Notes: generated by a model from the letters alone, not told the origin. DNA of 64,000 nucleotides from Burkholderia seminalis DSM 23518 (GCF_902832885.1 NZ_CADFDK010000001.1:744001-808000), one strand, 5' to 3'; counted from the first letter of the stretch, positions 48,145 through 56,142 are shown. Translations and numbers: made by a program.

Positions 48145-48355
48145 ACGCAACCCCGATGATTTTTTTCAAATCGTAGCACGACCACCCTGCCCCAAACCGC
48201 GCACTTACCGTTGCCTCGGATGCGCGGTTTCTTCTTGAGGGCGGCCAGTTTGGCGCCCGTCTTTTTCCCTCCCGGCTTCAACGGCAGTTGCTTGACTACA
48301 CCACGTAGCAGAGCACCAGCCATTGAGGCTTGATCTACTGATTTAGAGGATGACG

Positions 48356-48984
48356 ATGGTACCGACCGCGATTTTCCTGTTCGACCGCACGGGCAACATG
48401 GCACGGCCGTGGGCGGACGCCGGCTATCGATGCATCTGCTACGACATCCAGCACGTCGGCCGCACGGTGCGCGACGGGATCATCTTCCAGCAATGGGACG
48501 CGCTGCTCGGCGCGCCGGCGATTCCCGCGGACTCGACCGTCGTATTCGGCTTCGCATTTCCGCCATGCACGGACCTCGCGGTCAGCGGCGCGCGCTGGTT
48601 CAAGGAAAAGGGCCTGCGCCGGCTCGCCCAGGCGATCGAGATGGTTGCTGTCGCCGACGAGTTTCTCAGTGGCCTCGGCGTGCCGTACGGCATCGAGAAC
48701 CCGGTGAGCGTGATCTCGTCGCACTGGCGCAAGCCGGACTACACGTTCCACCCGTACGAGTTCACCGGCTTCGAGCTGTCCGACAACTACACGAAGAAGA
48801 CGTGCATCTGGGCCGGCGGTGGATTCGAGATGCCGGCACCGAACCGCGCCGATGGGCTCGGCGCGCCCGACAACCGCATCCACGCTGCCCCCCATCCGAT
48901 GACCGCGGTGACATCCGCTCGGCTACGCCGCTCGGGTTCGCCCGAGCAGTGTTTGCGGCGAACGCGAAGCAGCTCATTACCTGA
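48356..48984 (+). pseudogene. DNA cytosine methyltransferase-like gene with a C-tract frameshift
   Basis: The first 178 residues show a C5-type methyltransferase pattern: AIFLFDRTGNMARPWADAGY (SAM loop), VVFGFAFPPCTDLAVSGARW (the P-P-C motif with the catalytic Cys) and VPYGIENPVSVIS (E-N-P). At the C6 tract 48888-48893 the frame is lost. One more C would restore AAPPSDDRGDIRSATPLGFA... to a stop at 48982-48984, the usual end of this family. As written, the frame instead reads on into the next gene, giving a 656-residue fusion up to 50326. Sequencing error, decay and phase variation are all possible. GAGG lies six bases before ATG 48356. Confidence 0.75.
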
Positions 48985-48994
48985 GGACCACACC

Positions 48995-50326
48995 ATGACC
49001 ACCGACAATAGCCGCGCTGATGCGCTGACGGACGAGCAATTAGACGCGATCTGGTATTCGATCCCGACGATGGATCTATATAGCATCCCTATTCCGACAG
49101 CTGTCCTTCGTCGCCAATACGCCCGCGCCGTCCTCGCCGCATCCCCCGTCGAGCAGCACGCAGCAGCGCCGATCGAAGCCCCGCTCCGGGTGCTGATGGG
49201 CGCTGTGAATGCCTACGAGAAAGAAACCGGAATAGGCGGCTGGTATGCCGAGCGGATTCAGGAATCTTGCAACAGTCTGCTGAAGGCGGCGGGATCGCCC
49301 GTGCGCTTCGGCATCGGCAGCGAGAACCCGGTCGAAGAACCCGCACCCTCGCCGGCGGACGAGCGGGCGGCACCCTCCTCGATGCTGAAATTGCTGGAAT
49401 GGGCCGTCGGCCGATGGGAGGCCGAAGTGAAGAACCGGCCTCTCATCAACGTGCACCGCCGGTCGCTCGACGACACGTGGCGTCAGGTCATCCGCCATTG
49501 CGGCGGCGACGACGTGTCGCTGCTCGGGCCTCGGCATGGTGATCTGCTCGCGGCGAACCCGATCAAGACGACCGACCGCGATCCGTCGTTCATCGACAGC
49601 GATCTGGATTTCGAGCCGAGCGCGCGGCACGCCGTCGCAGACATGGCGAACATCGGGTACGCGCTGCTCGAACAGATTGATCGGATGATGCCCGGCTATC
49701 ACTGGAACGAATCCCCGGTCGAGATCGTCAGCGACCTCATCAACGAGCGCGACGAAGCCCGCGCCGCATCAGCCAACGAGACGGGGGCGGAAGGGGCGGA
49801 TGAACCGTATCTGGTGATGCTCGACGTTCGCGACCTGTTCGCGTATCTGCGCGCGGCGTGGCGCGAAGGTCAGCACTACGACCGCGAAGATATGCCCGAC
49901 CAAGCCGATAGCTGGAGCGCTGCCAGCGACTACGCCAATAAGACGATCGAACGCTGGACGTCGATGCGCCCGGTCACCGCCCGCTCGCCCGCTATGGCGG
50001 CGGAAGCTCAGAAGCCGTTTGGATGGGCGCAGCCGAAGGGCGGCAACTACTTCACGCGCAATGAATCCAGCGCAAAGCGCATCGGCGGATTGGTGCCCGT
50101 CTACACCACTCCGCAGCCCGCGCAGGCAGACGCTCGGGTCGGGCTGACGGACGAGCAGCTCGCCACGATTCGGCTTGGCCTGACGGCAGCCAAGCATTTC
50201 ATCGCGAATGGCATCGAGTTGGGATTCATCCGCATGCCGGATGCGAATTGCCCGGACCCCGCGCACGACACACCGAAACTGGTCGACGAGGCACTCGCCC
50301 TTCTCCAAGGAGCCAACCATGCGTGA
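48995..50326 (+). CDS. large hypothetical early protein, 443 aa
   Basis: The ATG at 48995 follows GAGGACCACACC. The protein begins MTTDNSRADALTDEQLDAIW and has a second similar unit, LTDEQLATIRLGLTAAKHFI, near the C terminus. The middle is soluble and helical with a Trp-rich block (LLEWAVGRWEAEVKNR). Low-complexity Ala/Pro/Glu linkers separate the parts. Such L-T-D-E-Q proteins are frequent in Burkholderia phages and look like mosaics of short phage-encoded modules. Function unknown. In this sequence it is also read as the tail of the frameshifted methyltransferase. Confidence 0.65.
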   Translation: MTTDNSRADALTDEQLDAIWYSIPTMDLYSIPIPTAVLRRQYARAVLAASPVEQHAAAPIEAPLRVLMGAVNAYEKETGIGGWYAERIQESCNSLLKAAGSPVRFGIGSENPVEEPAPSPADERAAPSSMLKLLEWAVGRWEAEVKNRPLINVHRRSLDDTWRQVIRHCGGDDVSLLGPRHGDLLAANPIKTTDRDPSFIDSDLDFEPSARHAVADMANIGYALLEQIDRMMPGYHWNESPVEIVSDLINERDEARAASANETGAEGADEPYLVMLDVRDLFAYLRAAWREGQHYDREDMPDQADSWSAASDYANKTIERWTSMRPVTARSPAMAAEAQKPFGWAQPKGGNYFTRNESSAKRIGGLVPVYTTPQPAQADARVGLTDEQLATIRLGLTAAKHFIANGIELGFIRMPDANCPDPAHDTPKLVDEALALLQGANHA

Positions 50327-50564
50327 ACCTTCGTTCTTCCAGCGCTGGCGCACCGCAATCCTTGGCATTGGCCGCGAACCCGAGGTCATGACCGATGAGC
50401 AGTGGCTCAAGCGCTGCGCCGCACGCTTCGTCGAGCGCGCCCATGTCAACGAAACCATCGCGCGGTCATTCGCGGAATCGTGCTTCGAAAACATTGCAGA
50501 CTTCGGTTTCGAAAACGATCCGGAAGGCGCGGCCGACTGCGAAATGTCGTATTGGGGAGATTGA
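50319..50564 (+). CDS. hypothetical protein, 81 aa
   Basis: MREPSFFQRWRTAILGIGRE... overlaps the preceding gene by 8 bases and is preceded by CAAGGAGCC. The body VMTDEQWLKRCAARFVERAH is helical and the C terminus is acidic. The T-D-E-Q-W motif echoes the L-T-D-E-Q units of the upstream protein. No family recognised. Confidence 0.55.
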   Translation: MREPSFFQRWRTAILGIGREPEVMTDEQWLKRCAARFVERAHVNETIARSFAESCFENIADFGFENDPEGAADCEMSYWGD

Positions 50565-50566
50565 CC

Positions 50567-50662
50567 ATGCCGAATGACAACGTGCTGACGGACAATTTCC
50601 GCGGCGACAATGCGCAGATCGAATTACGCGATCGCCTGTTCGACACGTGGAAAGGCATCTGA
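50567..50662 (+). CDS. small peptide, 31 aa
   Basis: The ATG at 50567 lies two bases after the previous stop, with GGGGAG upstream. MPNDNVLTDNFRGDNAQIEL continues RDRLFDTWKGI. It is polar and soluble. Support is only the tight spacing and a good ribosome binding site. Confidence 0.4.
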   Translation: MPNDNVLTDNFRGDNAQIELRDRLFDTWKGI

Positions 50663-50686
50663 AGGTCAGCCTGGGATGTGACTGTG

Positions 50687-51205
50687 CTACTTCTCGTTCG
50701 AGAGTTTTTCCATTTCGTCTCGAATGATCTTCATTGCGTCCGCGAGCCGCGCGTCCCATTTCAACCACGGCGCGCCAAGCTCCCTACTGCCCGGGCCGTC
50801 CACCCCTCGGTGTTTTGACGCTTCAAAGCAAGCAGCGGCGAGCTCAGTACGTACCCGGATGATTTGCTCTGCCGACACAGCGGTAGGCAACGTATTGATC
50901 GGAAGCCCATTCAGGGCTTCCAGCACCTGACACAAATCGTTGCGAAATTTCCGGCGGTCCGGCTCATTCTCTACGTGATCCGGATTGTTCCGCATGTTGG
51001 AAACGTCGCAAACCACGAGCCATGCTCTCTTCGTAAAAGCATGCGCGATTCTCAACACTCTTTGGGCATCGTCCCGGTCGGCTTTGCGCTTACGCCTACC
51101 TTCCAGATGATGCTGAAGAAAAACGACACCGAATGCCCCAATGATCGCCGCGATAGAAGCGGCAGCTTGGGCAAACGATAACCAATCCTCATGGTGCCAA
51201 GACAT
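50687..51205 (-). CDS. membrane-anchored hypothetical protein, cargo candidate
   Basis: This 172-residue protein begins MSWHHEDWLSFAQAAASIAA. One membrane helix (about residues 8-30) is followed by a basic stretch, EGRRKRKADRDDAQR, and a helical soluble domain (FRNDLCQVLEALNGLPINTL). The architecture resembles 46774 and 47440. It reads against the PL operon, and its ATG overlaps the ATG of the divergent ASCH gene (shared CATG at 51203-51206). It is AT-richer than the flanks. No motif identifies a function. Confidence 0.6.
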   Translation of the reverse strand: MSWHHEDWLSFAQAAASIAAIIGAFGVVFLQHHLEGRRKRKADRDDAQRVLRIAHAFTKRAWLVVCDVSNMRNNPDHVENEPDRRKFRNDLCQVLEALNGLPINTLPTAVSAEQIIRVRTELAAACFEASKHRGVDGPGSRELGAPWLKWDARLADAMKIIRDEMEKLSNEK

Positions 51206-51893
51206 GCGTGAACTCCCGGTATTGTTCTCCGGCCCGATGGTACGAGCCATCCTCGAAGGTCGCAAGACGCAGACGCGGCGCATCGTGAAGCTGCCGCACA
51301 ACAATCCGCTCGGCGTGTGGGAACCGACAACGGCCGGCGGCGGCTCGGTGAAGTATGCCGGCGGGACGCCCGCGCCGGACCTGGCCGCGATCTGGCACAC
51401 ACGCACCGGCGATTGCTACGTCTGCCCGCATGGCGACGTCGGCGACCGTCTGTGGGTGCGCGAAACGCATGAGGTGCGCCGCATCGGCACCGAGACGTTC
51501 GAAGGCAGCCTACCGACACGCCGCTATGCCGGCATCGCGTACCGGGCCGACGACGGCCGCGCCGAAGTCGACATCGACCTCAACACGTTCCAGGCGCTCG
51601 ACGCCAAGGAATCGCGCGGCTGGACGCCGTCCATCCACATGCCGCGCTGGGCGTCGCGCATCACGCTCGAGATCACCGGCGTGCGCGCCGAGCGCCTGCA
51701 GAGCATCGAATGGGACGAGGCGATCGCCGAAGGGATCCCTGATCCGCGGCGCGCCGCCCGGCGCGTCGACCCGGTCGATGGCACTGTCGCTCAGTTCCGC
51801 CAGCTCTGGGACGGCCTGAACGCCGCGCGCGGGTATGGCTGGGATACGAACCCGTGGGTCTGGGTCGTGGCATTTCGAAGGATCGAACCATGA
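51204..51893 (+). CDS. ASCH-domain-like phage protein
   Basis: The protein of 229 residues begins MRELPVLFSGPMVRAILEGR, followed by KTQTRRIVK. This start, with the later GDRLWVRETH and MPRWASRITLEITGVRAERL, is the hallmark of a widespread phage family related to ASCH domains (RNA-binding, PUA-like fold). It ends WDTNPWVWVVAFRRIEP. Binding of RNA or modified nucleosides is suggested by fold only. Its stop overlaps the start of the DUF4224 gene (ATGA). Confidence 0.78.
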   Translation: MRELPVLFSGPMVRAILEGRKTQTRRIVKLPHNNPLGVWEPTTAGGGSVKYAGGTPAPDLAAIWHTRTGDCYVCPHGDVGDRLWVRETHEVRRIGTETFEGSLPTRRYAGIAYRADDGRAEVDIDLNTFQALDAKESRGWTPSIHMPRWASRITLEITGVRAERLQSIEWDEAIAEGIPDPRRAARRVDPVDGTVAQFRQLWDGLNAARGYGWDTNPWVWVVAFRRIEP

Positions 51894-52132
51894 GCATCTA
51901 CCTCACCACGCCTGAACTGGCCGAGCTGGTCGGCTGCAAGCCGCGCAGTCACGCGTGCATGAAACGCTGGCTCGAGCGCAACCATTGGCCGTACGCCGTC
52001 AACATCGCCGGCGTTCCGCTCGTCGCGCGCGAATACTATGACGCACGCATGAACGGCACCGCGCCGCAGACCGCGCATGCCCGGCGCACGCGCGGCACCG
52101 CAGAACAAGAACCGAATTTTGCTGCACTGTGA
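51890..52132 (+). CDS. DUF4224 excisionase-like protein
   Basis: The 80-residue protein begins MSIYLTTPELAELVGCKPRS and has the DUF4224 pattern L-T-x-x-E-L-x-x-L-x-G-x-K, then MKRWLERNHWPYAVNIAGVP (R-x-W-L-x-x-x-x-x-P-Y). These small helix-turn-helix proteins lie just before phage integrases and are thought to act as excisionases or directionality factors. It overlaps the integrase start by a few bases. Confidence 0.85.
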   Translation: MSIYLTTPELAELVGCKPRSHACMKRWLERNHWPYAVNIAGVPLVAREYYDARMNGTAPQTAHARRTRGTAEQEPNFAAL

Positions 52133-53256
52133 TCATGATCGGACGACGGAAACGGCCGGACGGGTTACCCTTCCGGCTCTACGCCCATTACGGGAAACAC
52201 AAGGTCAGCTTCGGCTACAAGCTGCCAAATGGCAGATGGGCATTCCGCCTGTCGGCCCCGGCCCACAACAAGGAAGCTCTCGCCGAGATCCGCAAGCAGG
52301 CGATCGAGCGCGCGGAGGCGCTGAACGGGAACGCGATCGAGCCGGGAACGGTCGAGGCACTCGTCGCGCGGTACTTCGAGTGGCAGGACGGCCTGCCGCA
52401 CACCGACGAGCGGCGCAAGGCCCAGTCCACGCTCGACGAGAACCGCGTCGAGTCGAAGCGCCTGGTCAAGGTATTCGGGAAGATGGCGCCGGCCGCCATC
52501 AAACCCAAGCACGTGTATGGCTACCTGGACAAGCGCGCGCAGCTCGGCGCGCCAGCGAAGGCGAACAAGGAAATCGCCCTGCTGTCCGCCGTCCTCGAAT
52601 ACGGCCGGCGGCGCGGCGAGCTCGAAACGAACCCATGCCGCGGCATCGAGTACAACCCGACGCGGCCGCGCCAGCGGTACGTGACGCAGGATGAAATCGA
52701 TCTCGCGGTCGAGGTCGCGCGGTCACGGCGAAGCGTCGGCGACCAGCATCCCAGTTCCGCGTACCTGATCCTCGCGCTCTGCGTGCAGGCCGCGTACCTG
52801 ACCGTCAGCCGACCGACCGAGATGCGGGAGCTACACCGACAGAGCATCAAGCCGGATGGCGTCGAGGTGCCGATCGGGAAACGGAAGGCCGGCGAGCAGC
52901 AGCGTGTGAAGCTCGTGCTGTGGTCGCCCGAGCTGAAGGCCGTAATCGACGAGGCGCTCGCGCTGCAGCGCACGTCTAGCGTGCACGTGTTCGGAAATAC
53001 CGCCGGCCAGGTGTATACGCGTAGCGGATGGAACACGAACTGGTCGCGGCTGATGGGCTACTGCGAGAAGGAAGCGCAAGCGCGTGGCGTGCCGTTCGAG
53101 CGTTTCGCACTGCGCGACATGCGGCCGGCCGCCGTAACCGACCGCCAGGAGGAAGGCGACGATCGAATTATCGATGCCACCGGCCATGCGGACGAGCGCA
53201 TGGTCCGGAAGACGTACGATCGCCGCAGACAACGCAAGGTGCGTGCGACACGCTAA
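52129..53256 (+). CDS. int: tyrosine recombinase integrase
   Basis: This 375-residue integrase has an N-terminal arm-binding/SAM-like part (DENRVESKRLVKVFGKMAPA) and a C-terminal catalytic domain. LTVSRPTEMRELHR carries the first Arg, and LRDMRPAAVTDRQEEGDDRI carries the second Arg. IDATGHADERMVRKTYDRRR carries the conserved His and the nucleophile Tyr (residue 363). It should recombine the 49-bp tRNA-His core. GTG at 52129 and ATG at 52135 are alternative starts. About 1.7 kb of cargo separates it from attR, which is unusual for a temperate phage. Confidence 0.95.
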   Translation: MIMIGRRKRPDGLPFRLYAHYGKHKVSFGYKLPNGRWAFRLSAPAHNKEALAEIRKQAIERAEALNGNAIEPGTVEALVARYFEWQDGLPHTDERRKAQSTLDENRVESKRLVKVFGKMAPAAIKPKHVYGYLDKRAQLGAPAKANKEIALLSAVLEYGRRRGELETNPCRGIEYNPTRPRQRYVTQDEIDLAVEVARSRRSVGDQHPSSAYLILALCVQAAYLTVSRPTEMRELHRQSIKPDGVEVPIGKRKAGEQQRVKLVLWSPELKAVIDEALALQRTSSVHVFGNTAGQVYTRSGWNTNWSRLMGYCEKEAQARGVPFERFALRDMRPAAVTDRQEEGDDRIIDATGHADERMVRKTYDRRRQRKVRATR

Positions 53257-53299
53257 ATGCCGCATTACCGACCTATCCAGTCCGATTGCCCCGTATTGC

Positions 53300-54244
53300 T
53301 CAACTTGAGCTTGTTAGAGGCAGACTAGCCAGCATCGCACGCTTCACCTCCATCAGGTGAGCAGCCGACTCGTAGTCGTCACGCGATCGCAGTGGTGTGG
53401 CGCCTCGACGGTTGATTAGTATGAGCGGCCCCTTCGATACTAGCTTCAACTCGTCAGCCTTCTCAGGAAGAACAGCAAAGAGTTGCCTGCGATTGCGAAG
53501 GCAAAACTCGGCCTGAGTCATGGTACCGCTTCGCTCCTCGCCTTCGACGATAATTGATCCAGCGGATAGCCCGATCTGAATTCGATTGCGTTGCACGAAC
53601 TGTTCTGGGAGCGCCGGGACGTTGATTGGATGTTCGGAAACCCATGCACCACCATTCGCCAAAATATCGTTTGCCAGATGAGCATTGGCTTTCGGTGTCG
53701 CATGGTGAAGTCCGTGTGCAAGCACCGCGACTGTCGCACCCGATACTCCAAGGGCGCCCCGGTGCGCAGCCGCATCGATTCCCAGTGCAAGGCCACTTAC
53801 GATCGTCCACTGCCGCTCGGCGAAATAGCCGGCTATGCGCTCCGCTATCCGCAGTCCATTTGGGGATGCCTTACGTGTACCCACTACAGAAACACCAGGC
53901 TTGGCAGAAAGCAGCTCTCTATTCCCTTTTGAATAGATTACAGGTGGTGCATCTTCGATCAGCTTAAGGTGAACAGGATAGTGATCGGACGTAACAGGAA
54001 TTACGTCGATCCCAGCCTCTACTGTCTCGCTGATGGATTTTTTGGAGAATGCCAATGCCGCCTCGTCACCCACCTTGTCGCGCGGCATGCCCTGACTCTC
54101 GCACCATTCGATCAGGTCGAGCTCGTCGACCATTTGGTCAACTGGCGCCTTCAGAAGCAATGCCGATGCCGCGCCCGGGCTTATGCGGCAGGCACGAAGA
54201 AGGATCTGTGCGACAACGCAAATTGACAGATCAGAATTCGTCAT
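53300..54244 (-). CDS. DprA/Smf-like protein of the SLOG superfamily
   Basis: The 314-residue protein begins MTNSDLSICVVAQILLRACR. It has a short helical N-terminal part and a full DprA Rossmann core: VSVVGTRKASPNGLRIAERI, TIVSGLALGIDAAAHRGALG, FVQRNRIQIGLSAGSIIVEG and SGTMTQAEFCLRNRRQLFAV. The usual C-terminal winged helix of DprA is missing. DprA loads RecA on single-stranded DNA in transformation; the wider SLOG superfamily also includes nucleotide-sensing immunity proteins. It is the second gene of a leftward operon with a phosphoribosyltransferase (ATGA overlap), outside the integrase. Confidence 0.88.
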   Translation of the reverse strand: MTNSDLSICVVAQILLRACRISPGAASALLLKAPVDQMVDELDLIEWCESQGMPRDKVGDEAALAFSKKSISETVEAGIDVIPVTSDHYPVHLKLIEDAPPVIYSKGNRELLSAKPGVSVVGTRKASPNGLRIAERIAGYFAERQWTIVSGLALGIDAAAHRGALGVSGATVAVLAHGLHHATPKANAHLANDILANGGAWVSEHPINVPALPEQFVQRNRIQIGLSAGSIIVEGEERSGTMTQAEFCLRNRRQLFAVLPEKADELKLVSKGPLILINRRGATPLRSRDDYESAAHLMEVKRAMLASLPLTSSS

Positions 54245-54819
54245 GTTGTCCGCCCAAGTGCGAGTGGCATCACTGTTGCCGCACCTGCTCGGCAGAGAAG
54301 GTCGGCGCAAGCGATAAGTGAGTTACCTGTAGTAGTGATGTCGTCCAGGAGAAGAATCGTCTTCTGCGCGATCTTCGCACCTCCGTTTCCAATTCGAATA
54401 GACGCTTGGTGCACTGCCTGGTTCCGATTGCCTCCAGCTGCGAGCTTCTGGATGGTTGTAGTGCGCTCGAGCACACGCGTTGCATCGATGAAATTCGCAT
54501 TTCGCCGGATTAGATTCGACGCGATCTTTTCGAGGCCCGCCCCCCACGTCCCCTGTTTGCTGGAGGGGACGATCGCGATGAGGACCTGCAGGTTTGGTGG
54601 CGGCACGCCATGCGCAGCAAGGAACGCCTCTACTTCACGACTGAAATGCGTGACAGCGGCGTTGTGGCCTCGCTCCGTATCCCTCTTCAAGTCCAACAGC
54701 ATCCTGCAATTGCTATCGAACGCAGGGTTGACGACTCGATTGCCCTGTCCATCGTCAATCCAGTAATTGTGATACTCGACAAGATTTGCGATCTGCTGTA
54801 CCTGCGGCACATACCCCAT
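54241..54819 (-). CDS. phosphoribosyltransferase (ComF-like)
   Basis: This 192-residue protein begins MGYVPQVQQIANLVEYHNYW. The PRPP-binding motif is ILLLDDITTTGNSLIACADL (two Asp followed by T-T-T-G), near residues 155-175, preceded by a basic RIGNGGAKIAQK. LIAIVPSSKQGTWGAGLEKI resembles the substrate/hood side of ComF-type enzymes. It should bind phosphoribosyl pyrophosphate; the acceptor is unknown. ComF and DprA belong to natural competence in the host, but here both are phage-borne and translationally coupled. A TTG at 54864 is an alternative start. Confidence 0.85.
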   Translation of the reverse strand: MGYVPQVQQIANLVEYHNYWIDDGQGNRVVNPAFDSNCRMLLDLKRDTERGHNAAVTHFSREVEAFLAAHGVPPPNLQVLIAIVPSSKQGTWGAGLEKIASNLIRRNANFIDATRVLERTTTIQKLAAGGNRNQAVHQASIRIGNGGAKIAQKTILLLDDITTTGNSLIACADLLCRAGAATVMPLALGRTT

Positions 54820-54865
54820 GTTGGCCCCCACCCGATTCTTCTTCTGGTTTTTGCTTGACGACAAA

Positions 54866-54886
54866 AAGCCCGCGCATGGCGGGCTT
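54866..54886 (-). terminator. intrinsic terminator between attR and the PRTase gene
   Basis: GCCCGC (54868-54873) pairs with GCGGGC (54879-54884), flanked by AA/TT; on the minus strand it is followed by TTTTTG. It lies about 90 bases beyond the tRNA-His 3' end and replaces the original tRNA terminator, which is now 47 kb away. It also leaves almost no room for a PRTase promoter. Confidence 0.75.
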
Positions 54887-54977
54887 CTATTTTGTCTTCA
54901 TCTTCCAAATTTTGGAATCTCATCTTCCAAAACCTGTAACACGTCAGCTTGATTCTGCTGCAAGTGCTTGAATTTGT

Positions 54978-55026
54978 TGGGGTGGCTGATGGGACTCGAA
55001 CCCACGACGACAGGAATCACAATCCT
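54978..55026. repeat. attR core, 49 bp within tRNA-His
   Basis: Identical to attL (7807-7855). It covers the 3' part of tRNA-His from the anticodon arm to the encoded CCA, so insertion keeps the tRNA complete on this side. The crossover point should lie in or near the anticodon arm. Confidence 0.95.
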
Positions 55027-55054
55027 GGACTCTACCAACTGAGCTACAGCCACC
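54978..55054 (-). tRNA. tRNA-His (GTG anticodon)
   Basis: The minus strand gives a 77-base cloverleaf. The extra G-1 typical of tRNA-His (GGTGGCTG at the 5' end) pairs with C73. The D-arm is AGCTCAGTTGGTAGAG, the anticodon loop has GTG within GGATTGTGATTCC, the T-arm is GGGTTCGAGTCCC, and CCA is encoded. Its 3' 49 bases are the phage attachment core. It lies 54 bases downstream of dusA in the same direction. Confidence 0.95.
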
Positions 55055-55107
55055 ACTGATACTGCTTACTTCGCTTCGCTGTTTTGTTTCAGCAGCGAAG
55101 AACAAGA

Positions 55108-56142
55108 TTATACGAAGACTTTTGAATCTTGCAAAGCCTTTTTTTCAAAAAATTCTTCGGCTTCGTTCAGATGCGCGCGCGCCTCGTCAAACACGGCCAG
55201 ATCGCCGCGCGCGAGCTTCTTGTTGTCGGACAGCACGCGGCGCCAGCCACGCGCGCCCGGCATGCCGCGATACAGTCCGAGCGCGTGCCGAACGATCGCG
55301 CCGAGATAGGTCCCACGCTTCAGTTCGGCCGCGCAATACTCGATCAGTTGCGCCTCGGCTTCCTCGCGCGTCGGCACCGCTGCGGTCGACCCGTAGAAGC
55401 GCGTATCGACTTCGGCCAGCACAAACGGATTGTGATACGCCTCGCGACCCAGCATCACGCCGTCGACATGTTCGAGGTGCTGCGCAACCTCGTCGAGCGT
55501 CGTGATGCCGCCGTTGATGACGATCTCCAGCGACGGAAAATCACGCTTCAACTGATACGCATAGTCGTACTTGAGCGGCGGGATCTCGCGATTCTCCTTC
55601 GGCGACAAACCCTTCAGGATCGCGTTGCGCGCATGCACGACGAACGTTTCGCAACCGGCCTCGGCCACCGTGCCGACGAAGTCCCGCACGAACGCGTAAT
55701 CTTCGACCGCGTCGACACCGATCCGGTGCTTGACCGTGACCGGCACCGACACCGCATCGCGCATCGCCTTCACGCCGTCGGCAACGAGCTGCGGCTCGTT
55801 CATCAGGCACGCGCCGAACGCGCCGCGCTGCACACGCTCGGACGGACATCCGCAATTCAGGTTGATTTCGTCGTAGCCCCACTGCTCGCCGAGCTTCGCG
55901 GCGCGCGCGAGATCGTCACGCTCGCTGCCGCCCAGTTGCAGCGCGATCGGCGATTCGCTCGGCGTGAACGCAAGATGCCGCTGCGCGTCGCCGAACAGCA
56001 GCGCGCCCGTCGTGATCATCTCCGTATACAGCCACGTGTTGCGCGTCAGCGTACGGTGGAACGACCGGCAATGACGGTCGGTCCAGTCGAGCATGGGCGC
56101 GACGGAAACGCGGCGGGGAGGAAGCGAGGACGAAACGGACAT
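55108..56142 (-). CDS. dusA: tRNA-dihydrouridine synthase A
   Basis: DusA reduces U20/U20a of tRNAs to dihydrouridine with FMN and NADPH. The 344-residue protein has the family signatures SVAPMLDWTDRHCRSFHRTL near the N terminus and YTEMITTGALLFGD. INLNCGCPSERVQRGAFGAC carries the catalytic Cys. VKHRIGVD, FVVHARNAILKGLSPKENRE (DusA-specific) and VDGVMLGREAYHNP follow. It lies just upstream of tRNA-His. The start MSVSSSLPPRR is chosen; 12 more residues upstream are possible. Confidence 0.96.
   Translation of the reverse strand: MSVSSSLPPRRVSVAPMLDWTDRHCRSFHRTLTRNTWLYTEMITTGALLFGDAQRHLAFTPSESPIALQLGGSERDDLARAAKLGEQWGYDEINLNCGCPSERVQRGAFGACLMNEPQLVADGVKAMRDAVSVPVTVKHRIGVDAVEDYAFVRDFVGTVAEAGCETFVVHARNAILKGLSPKENREIPPLKYDYAYQLKRDFPSLEIVINGGITTLDEVAQHLEHVDGVMLGREAYHNPFVLAEVDTRFYGSTAAVPTREEAEAQLIEYCAAELKRGTYLGAIVRHALGLYRGMPGARGWRRVLSDNKKLARGDLAVFDEARAHLNEAEEFFEKKALQDSKVFV

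Larger units (their letters stand above)
7807..55026. mobile_element. prophage, about 47.2 kb, lambda-type head and Mu-type contractile tail
   Basis: The element is bounded by 49-bp direct repeats of the tRNA-His 3' end. It carries a tyrosine integrase, an excisionase-like gene, an immunity region, a replication gene with iterons, and complete head, tail and lysis modules. All essential modules look intact, so it may be inducible. Late genes read leftwards (35.5 to 10.0 kb) and the integrase lies at the right end. The combination of lambda-like head with Mu-like tail is known from Shigella phage SfV and relatives; I infer a temperate myovirus. Confidence 0.95.

Noticed and set aside
48168-48322. 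small basic minus-strand gene starting MAGALLRGVVKQLPLKPGGK
   Set aside because: A Lys/Arg-rich stretch could be a remnant of a phage gene, but there is no clear end, domain or ribosome binding site.
48350-50326. single 658-residue gene
   Set aside because: It joins a methyltransferase missing its usual end to an independent gene with its own ribosome binding site at 48995. The other frame carries the expected methyltransferase C terminus up to 48984, so a frameshift is a better explanation.
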